Shown: one piece after another, positions 5,766 through 10,081 of the stretch | Layout: each line of letters starts with the position of its first letter | Position numbering within the stretch: the first letter of the stretch is position 1 | Source: CAYSIX01 sp964431205 | Lineage (GTDB): Bacteria; Planctomycetota; Phycisphaerae; Phycisphaerales; Phycisphaeraceae | Assembly: GCA_964431205.1 (NCBI GenBank) | Contig: CAYSIX010000159.1 | Span: 1-10,081, forward strand | Direction of reading: 5' to 3' | Length of the DNA stretch: 10,081 nucleotides | The notes under the pieces: generated by a model | What the model was told of the DNA's origin: nothing | Seen by the model: only the letters and a program-made list of their open reading frames with translations | Database searches by the model: none | Translations under genes and position numbers: made by a program

Positions 5766-7402
5766 ACACGGTGAGCGCGAGCGTGTCGCCGTCGGAGGCA
5801 GGAGCGATCGAGCCGCGCCGGTTCGGTGTGCCGTGGCTGGCGGTGCTGGGGCTGGCCGTGTCGGCGGCGGCGCTGGGCTGGGCGGGTCTGCGGATCCCCA
5901 CGGACCCGGCGTGGAAGGACGTGGTGTGGGTGATGGCCGCGGCGGCGCCGCTGGTCGGTCTGGCGGCGTGGTATCGGCCGTGGTGGGTGGTGGTCGCGCT
6001 GGCGGCGTACGTGCCGTTGGAGAGCTACGTGCTGTCGCTGCTGACCATCCGCGGGCTGGTGTATCTGGCGCTTCAGCTCGCCGGCGAGCTGACGGTGTAC
6101 GGCCTGCTGGTGGCGGTGGTGGTGCGGCGGGTCGCGGTGTTCGGTCGGCCGCTTCGGCGGACGCCGCTCGATGTGCCTTGGGTGCTGTTTGTGGCGATCG
6201 CGATCACGAGCCTCGCCGTCAACGCGGCGCCGCCGGTGCAGGCGGGGTTGAACCTGCGATCGATTCTGCGGTTTGTGGCGTTGTTCTACGCGGTGGTGCA
6301 GATGGACGTGACGCCGCGGGCGGCGCGGACGCTGCTGGCGGTGATCGTGCTGAGCGCGGCGGTGCAGGTGGGCCTGGGCGCGGTGCAGCGATGGGGCGGT
6401 GAGGCGTGGCGGGAGGCGCTGCTGCCGCGGGAGGTGGAGGCGGAGCTGCTGGGCCAGTCGCGCAGTTTCATCCTGCTGGAGCGTGGGCGCGAGCTGGGCG
6501 CGGTGTTCGGGACGCTTGGCGACACGCTGTACTACGGGCTGTTCATGCTGGTGGGGCTGGCGGTGGCGTTGGGGGCGTGGCGTGGTCGGCGATGGGGGTG
6601 GGCGGCGGTGGCGGGCCCGCTGGTGCTGGCGACGGCGTATTCGTACTCGCGGGCGGCGGTGCTGGCGGCGTTGCTGATGCTGGCGGCGTTTGTCTGGTGC
6701 CAGAGGCCGTGGCGGCGTTGGGCGCTGGCGGGGGCGGCGCTGGTCGGGGCGATGGTGCTGGGGTCGGGCCTGCTCGGGGGGATGTCGCGGGATTACGTGC
6801 ACCCGCGGATGCAGCGTCAGTCGATCGTCTCGAACCTGACGGGGATGCTCTCGGAGGAGTACCTGGAGCGGGCCAAACGTCAGCGGCTGGGCGCGGTCCT
6901 GGCGATCGCGCCGACGTCGCTGCGCAGCGCGCCGCTGCTGGGGCACGGGACCGCGGAGCTGCACGCGATCGAGCGGCTGAACCGCGTCGAGCCGCTGACG
7001 CTGTTCAAGACGCTGGACAAGAAGGGCTTCGAGGACGTGTACTGGGTGGCGCTGCTGAGCTACGTGGGGCTGGCCGGCGTGGCGGTGATGGCGTGGCTGA
7101 TGGGGCGCCTCGGCTGGTCGGGCTGGCGGTTGTGGCGTGGCGGTCGCGATCCGACGCTGCGCTGGGCCGCGATGGCGACGCTGCTGCTGACGGTCAGCGC
7201 CGTGTTCCTGCTGTGGTTCTCGCGGGTGCTGGAGTTCCGGGCGTTCAGCTTCTACTTCTGGCTGCTGCCGGCGGTGATGTACGCGCTGGCGGCGTGGGAA
7301 CGCTACCCTCTGGCTCGGCGGACCCCGCAGCCGACGACGGCGCACGACGCGCCAGCCGCCGTGGCGCAGCCCGGCAAACCCTCCGGACCGGCCACACCAT
7401 GA
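5762..7402 (+). CDS. O-antigen ligase / polymerase-like membrane protein (WaaL/Wzy family)
   Basis: This 546-residue protein has about ten to twelve hydrophobic segments from residue 24 onward and a large soluble loop between about residues 348 and 425. The layout fits the O-antigen ligase (Wzy_C/WaaL) superfamily, which joins or polymerises lipid-linked glycans on the periplasmic side. Supporting motifs are RFVALFYAVVQ in the middle, YSYSRAAVL (residues 293-301, matching the conserved SR-G/A helix start), GHGTAELH (394-401) in the big loop, and the following DVYWVALLSYVGLAGVAVMAWL helix. Sequence alone does not separate a polymerase from a ligase. The C-terminal 30 residues are Pro/Ala-rich and low in complexity. 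ATG overlaps the previous stop (ATGA, 5762-5765). In context it would act after the MVF flippase on the same oligosaccharide. Confidence 0.85.
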   Translation: MNTVSASVSPSEAGAIEPRRFGVPWLAVLGLAVSAAALGWAGLRIPTDPAWKDVVWVMAAAAPLVGLAAWYRPWWVVVALAAYVPLESYVLSLLTIRGLVYLALQLAGELTVYGLLVAVVVRRVAVFGRPLRRTPLDVPWVLFVAIAITSLAVNAAPPVQAGLNLRSILRFVALFYAVVQMDVTPRAARTLLAVIVLSAAVQVGLGAVQRWGGEAWREALLPREVEAELLGQSRSFILLERGRELGAVFGTLGDTLYYGLFMLVGLAVALGAWRGRRWGWAAVAGPLVLATAYSYSRAAVLAALLMLAAFVWCQRPWRRWALAGAALVGAMVLGSGLLGGMSRDYVHPRMQRQSIVSNLTGMLSEEYLERAKRQRLGAVLAIAPTSLRSAPLLGHGTAELHAIERLNRVEPLTLFKTLDKKGFEDVYWVALLSYVGLAGVAVMAWLMGRLGWSGWRLWRGGRDPTLRWAAMATLLLTVSAVFLLWFSRVLEFRAFSFYFWLLPAVMYALAAWERYPLARRTPQPTTAHDAPAAVAQPGKPSGPATP

Positions 7403-8643
7403 AGGTCATCCTCGCTCACAAGTTTCTTCACCTGACCGGCGGCACCGAGCAGTACTTCCGCGACCTGGCCACCATCCTCGCCCAGCACGGTCACGAGACG
7501 ATCCCCTTCGGCCTCGATGACCCGCGAAATCCCCCTTCGCCCTACCAGCAATACCTGCTGCCGACGATCGACTACCGCAACACCTCGCGGCTATACCACC
7601 TGCGCCACCTCGGACGCGTCCTCGGACGCACGCTCTACTCCTTCGAGGCCCGGCGACGCATGGACGCGCTCGTGCGCGACACGCGGCCCGACATCGCCCA
7701 CCTCCAGTCGATCGAGCACCACATCTCCCCCTCGATCCTGCACGCCCTGCACCGCCGCCGCGTCCCGATGGTCCAGAGCGTGAACACCTACAAGCACGTC
7801 TGCGCCTCGTACCGCCTGTACCTGTTCGACCGCCAGGAAACCTGCGAGCGCTGCCTCTACGGCAGGCACTACCACGCCCTGCTCACGCGATGCGTCAAGG
7901 GCTCGCGCTGCGCCAGCGCCCTGGCCGCGGTCGAGATGTACCTGCACCAGCACCTGATGAAGATCTACCACCTGATCGACCGGTTCATCGTGCCCAACCG
8001 GTTCATGGCCGAGCGCATGATCGGAGCCGGCTACCCGCAGCGCAAGGTCGTGCGTCTGCTCAACCCGCTGGACCTGAGCGCGTACGAGCCGAGCGAGGCG
8101 ATGGACGATTACGTGCTCTACTTCGGTCGGGTCGACCCGGAGAAGGGGGTGATGCCGCTGGTGCGGGCGATGGCGCGGCTGCCGCGGCTGAAGCTGGTGG
8201 TGGTGGGCGACGGGCAGCAGCTCGAGGCGTGCGTGGCCGAGGCGAAGCGGTGCGGGGCGAGCAACGTCGAGTTCGTCGGGCCCAAGTGGGGCGACGAGCT
8301 GAAGCCGTACCTGTCGCGATGCCGGCTGGTCGTGGTGCCGTCGCTGTGGTACGAGCCGTCGCCCTACGTGATCTACCAGGCGCTGGCGTCGGGCAAGGCG
8401 GTGGTGGCGTCGCGGACCGGTGGGATCCCGGACCTGATCACGCCGGAGACGGGGCGGCTGGTCGAGCCGGGGGACGTGGACGACCTGGTCCGCGCGCTGG
8501 AGGAGGTGGCGTTCGACGAGGCGCGGCTGCGCGAGATGGGCCGGGCGGCCCGGCAGTGGGCGCACGAGCAACTGAGCCCGCGGCGCTACTATGAGCGGCT
8601 CATGGCGGTGTACGATCAGGCACGGCAGGAGCGAGCGGCATGA
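7399..8643 (+). CDS. Family 4 glycosyltransferase (GT-B fold)
   Basis: This 414-residue enzyme would transfer a sugar from a nucleotide donor to a lipid-linked or oligosaccharide acceptor at the inner face of the membrane. The N-terminal domain starts MKVILAHKF and has the acceptor-side loop TGGTEQYFRDL (residues 13-23). A cysteine-rich stretch (C135, C149, C152, C165, C171, including CERC) is a pattern I recall from a GT4 subgroup in surface-glycan loci; it may bind a metal or be structural. The C-terminal donor domain has YFGRVDPEKGV (241-251), VVVGDG, VEFVGPKW and the E319-x7 motif. The second Glu of EX7E is Q327. Residues 335-342 (VVASRTGG) and the tail GRLVEPGD are typical. ATG overlaps the previous stop (ATGA, 7399-7402). 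Codon use changes abruptly between codons 210 and 228, at the domain junction. Confidence 0.92.
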   Translation: MKVILAHKFLHLTGGTEQYFRDLATILAQHGHETIPFGLDDPRNPPSPYQQYLLPTIDYRNTSRLYHLRHLGRVLGRTLYSFEARRRMDALVRDTRPDIAHLQSIEHHISPSILHALHRRRVPMVQSVNTYKHVCASYRLYLFDRQETCERCLYGRHYHALLTRCVKGSRCASALAAVEMYLHQHLMKIYHLIDRFIVPNRFMAERMIGAGYPQRKVVRLLNPLDLSAYEPSEAMDDYVLYFGRVDPEKGVMPLVRAMARLPRLKLVVVGDGQQLEACVAEAKRCGASNVEFVGPKWGDELKPYLSRCRLVVVPSLWYEPSPYVIYQALASGKAVVASRTGGIPDLITPETGRLVEPGDVDDLVRALEEVAFDEARLREMGRAARQWAHEQLSPRRYYERLMAVYDQARQERAA

Positions 8644-9578
8644 GGGCGGTGGTGATCGGCGGCAACGGGTTCATCGGCAGCCACCTCGTGGACGGGTTCG
8701 TCGCCGCCGGCTGGCGCGTCACCGTCTTCGACGTCGCGCCCAGCCGATATCGCAAGCCGCCCGCGGGCGTCGAGTCCGTCACCGCCAGCCTCGGCGACAC
8801 CGGCATGCTCGAGCAGGTCCTGCCCCGCACCGACGTCGTCTTCCACCTGGCCAGCACCACCATCCCTCAGTCGTCCAACGACGCGCCGGACTACGACATC
8901 CGCTCCAACCTGCTCGACACCGTCAAGCTGCTGGAGAAGTGCGTGCAGCACAAGGTCGGGCGGGTGGTGTTTCTCTCCTCGGGCGGGACGGTGTACGGCG
9001 TGCCGCGGCACCTGCCGGTGACCGAGGAGCACCCGACCGACCCGATCTGCTCGTACGGGATCGTCAAGCTCGCGATCGAGAAGTACCTGCACCTGTACCA
9101 CGAGCTGCACCGGCTGCCGTACACCGTGCTGAGGCCGGCCAACCCGTTCGGGCCGTGGCAGAACCCCGCGGGGCGGCAGGGCGCCATCGCGGTGTTCCTC
9201 GGGCGGATCGCGCGCGGTCAGCCGCTGCGGATCTGGGGCGACGGCGAGGTCGTGCGTGACTTCTTCTACGTCGAGGACCTCGTGCGGGCCTGCCTGGGCG
9301 CGGCGGTCAGCGCCCACCACGCCGGGGTGTACAACCTCGGCAGCGGCCGGGGCATCTCGCTCAACGAGCTGCTGGCGGCGATCGAGCAGGTCGTCGATCG
9401 GCCCGTGCGCGTCGAACGCCTGCCGGCGCGCAGCTTCGACGTGCCCACGGTGTATCTCGACATCGGCCGTGCCAGGCAGCAGCTCGACTGGCAGCCCACC
9501 GTCCCGTTGCACGAGGGGCTGCGTCAGACGTGGGAGTGGGTCTCGAAGCTGGAGTGGGTGCCCAGCGACAGCGGATGA
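8640..9578 (+). CDS. NAD-dependent sugar epimerase/dehydratase (extended SDR)
   Basis: This 312-residue protein probably makes the activated sugar used by the neighbouring glycosyltransferase. The NAD-binding loop is GGNGFIG (residues 7-13), with Asp in VFDVAPSR as the likely ribose ligand. SSGGTVYG (113-120) and Y139-G-I-V-K143 form the SDR active site. The position taken by Ser in GalE appears to be Gly here, with T117 or S114 nearby, so the exact catalytic hydroxyl is uncertain. LRPANPFGPWQ and the WGDGEVVRDFFYVEDLV block near 195-215 are hallmarks of nucleotide-sugar epimerases. Whether it is a UDP-glucose 4-epimerase or another activity cannot be told. ATG overlaps the previous stop (ATGA, 8640-8643), and AGGAG at 8627-8631 is a good ribosome site. 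It is the last gene of the overlapping chain. Confidence 0.92.
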   Translation: MRAVVIGGNGFIGSHLVDGFVAAGWRVTVFDVAPSRYRKPPAGVESVTASLGDTGMLEQVLPRTDVVFHLASTTIPQSSNDAPDYDIRSNLLDTVKLLEKCVQHKVGRVVFLSSGGTVYGVPRHLPVTEEHPTDPICSYGIVKLAIEKYLHLYHELHRLPYTVLRPANPFGPWQNPAGRQGAIAVFLGRIARGQPLRIWGDGEVVRDFFYVEDLVRACLGAAVSAHHAGVYNLGSGRGISLNELLAAIEQVVDRPVRVERLPARSFDVPTVYLDIGRARQQLDWQPTVPLHEGLRQTWEWVSKLEWVPSDSG

Positions 9579-9594
9579 CCCGAAGCCGCGGAGG

Positions 9595-9631
9595 CCCGTG
9601 CGCGATCCGTTACGATGCGTGCACGCACGGG
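9595..9631. repeat. Inverted repeat flanking a TACGAT motif
   Basis: CCCGTGCG (9595-9602) is the exact reverse complement of CGCACGGG (9624-9631). The 21-base interior holds the repeated 13-base string with TACGAT. A perfect 12-bp palindrome, TGCGTGCACGCA (9616-9627), overlaps the right arm. It could be a weak terminator for the operon (no T-run follows), an operator over a promoter, or both. Confidence 0.45.
9611..9616 (+). promoter_or_regulatory. Candidate -10 element TACGAT before the third sulfotransferase
   Basis: TACGAT sits within CCGTTACGATGCG (9607-9619), identical to the string at 2431-2443. Predicted transcription would start near 9623, 35 bases before the chosen start, leaving room for the AGGAA ribosome site. 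No clear -35 box is present. Confidence 0.3.
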
Positions 9632-9644
9632 ACTCGCTCCCATC

Positions 9645-9649
9645 AGGAA
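9645..9649 (+). promoter_or_regulatory. Ribosome binding site AGGAA that supports a TTG start
   Basis: AGGAA ends 8 bases before the TTG at 9658. The frame has no ATG before the conserved PAPS loop except one inside the motif at 9850, and the in-frame GTG at 9685 has no comparable ribosome site. This decides the start in favour of TTG. Confidence 0.55.
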
Positions 9650-9657
9650 CGCTCGGC

Positions 9658-10081
9658 TTGCTTCAGCTCCCTCCCGGATACGCGGTGCGTCGGCCCTGGC
9701 AGGCGGCGCGGCGGCTGCTGGCGGCCTCGCTGTTCGAGGGCCGCGCCCTGCTGCAGTCCCACCGCTGGCTCAACGCCCCGACGTGGCTGGTGCACTCGGC
9801 CGCGCTCGGCCTGCCGCGGCTGCGTCGCGTGCGCCGGCCGATCTTCATCATGGGCACCGGACGCAGCGGCACGACCATCCTCGGGTCGCTGCTGTCGTTC
9901 CACCGCGGCGTGGTCTACCTCAACGAACCCAAGGCGCTGTGGCACCGCGTGTTCCCGCACGAGGACGTGATCGGCAGCTACAGCCGCGACGACGCCCGCT
10001 TCCGCCTCGGCGCGGACGACGCCACCCCGGCCGTCATCCGCCGCGCCCATCGGCTCTACGCCGCGCTGCTGCTGCTCAGCG
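9658..10081 (+). CDS. Sulfotransferase family protein (third of three, 3' partial)
   Basis: The N-terminal 141 codons are visible and the frame remains open at the right edge. After a 64-residue lead rich in Arg and hydrophobics comes PIFIMGTGRSGTTILGSLLSF, whose MGTGRSGTT (residues 65-73) is the classic 5'-phosphosulfate loop of Sulfotransfer family proteins. EPKALWHRVF follows. The GRSGTT form and long lead differ from both upstream sulfotransferases, so it belongs to another subfamily. The 3'-phosphate site would lie beyond the window. The start is inferred as TTG at 9658 because AGGAA lies at correct spacing; GTG at 9685 is an alternative. It follows the epimerase after 79 bp rather than by overlap and may have its own promoter. 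The acceptor is unknown. Confidence 0.85.
   Translation, partial: MLQLPPGYAVRRPWQAARRLLAASLFEGRALLQSHRWLNAPTWLVHSAALGLPRLRRVRRPIFIMGTGRSGTTILGSLLSFHRGVVYLNEPKALWHRVFPHEDVIGSYSRDDARFRLGADDATPAVIRRAHRLYAALLLLS

Noticed and set aside
5615..7345. Minus-strand open frame of 576 codons opposite the ligase/polymerase gene
   Set aside because: Arg/His/Gln-rich with no hydrophobic pattern or motif; the plus strand encodes a convincing polytopic membrane protein.
8611..8616. TACGAT shortly before the epimerase start
   Set aside because: It lies inside the glycosyltransferase coding sequence, and the epimerase is coupled by overlap, so no separate promoter is called.

Overview
The window is very GC-rich and most likely comes from a planctomycete, probably of the Phycisphaerae. 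The main clue is the secreted protein at the left edge. It ends in paired DxDxDG calcium loops followed by an LGIWQ motif, and carries NxxGxxxAF repeats, a style common in that group. This is a lineage guess from protein style; no rRNA or other marker is present.

Layout: (1) Positions 1-1668 on the minus strand encode an exported repeat protein that runs off the left edge. (2) Positions 1669-2461 are a 793-bp divergent intergenic region with no convincing gene. It holds palindromes and three families of helically phased short direct repeats. (3) Positions 2462-9578 on the plus strand are six genes joined head to tail by five identical 4-bp stop/start overlaps (ATGA or GTGA). They encode a MurJ/MVF-family flippase, two different PAPS-dependent sulfotransferases, an O-antigen ligase/polymerase-like membrane protein, a family-4 glycosyltransferase and an NAD-dependent sugar epimerase/dehydratase. 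(4) After a 79-bp spacer a third sulfotransferase starts at 9658, apparently with a TTG codon, and runs off the right edge.

Taken together the plus-strand genes look like a locus for a sulfated cell-surface or extracellular glycan. The epimerase would supply a nucleotide sugar and the glycosyltransferase would build a lipid-linked oligosaccharide. The MVF protein would flip it, the ligase/polymerase would polymerise or transfer it, and the sulfotransferases would decorate it from PAPS. The order of steps and the identity of the glycan are inference; the individual families are clear.

Points of note: the flippase lacks arginines known to be essential in E. coli MurJ; the first sulfotransferase has an altered PAPS loop (RAATT instead of KAGTT); the glycosyltransferase has EX7Q instead of EX7E and switches synonymous codon use sharply at its domain junction; and TACGAT-containing motifs lie upstream of all three apparent transcription-unit starts.
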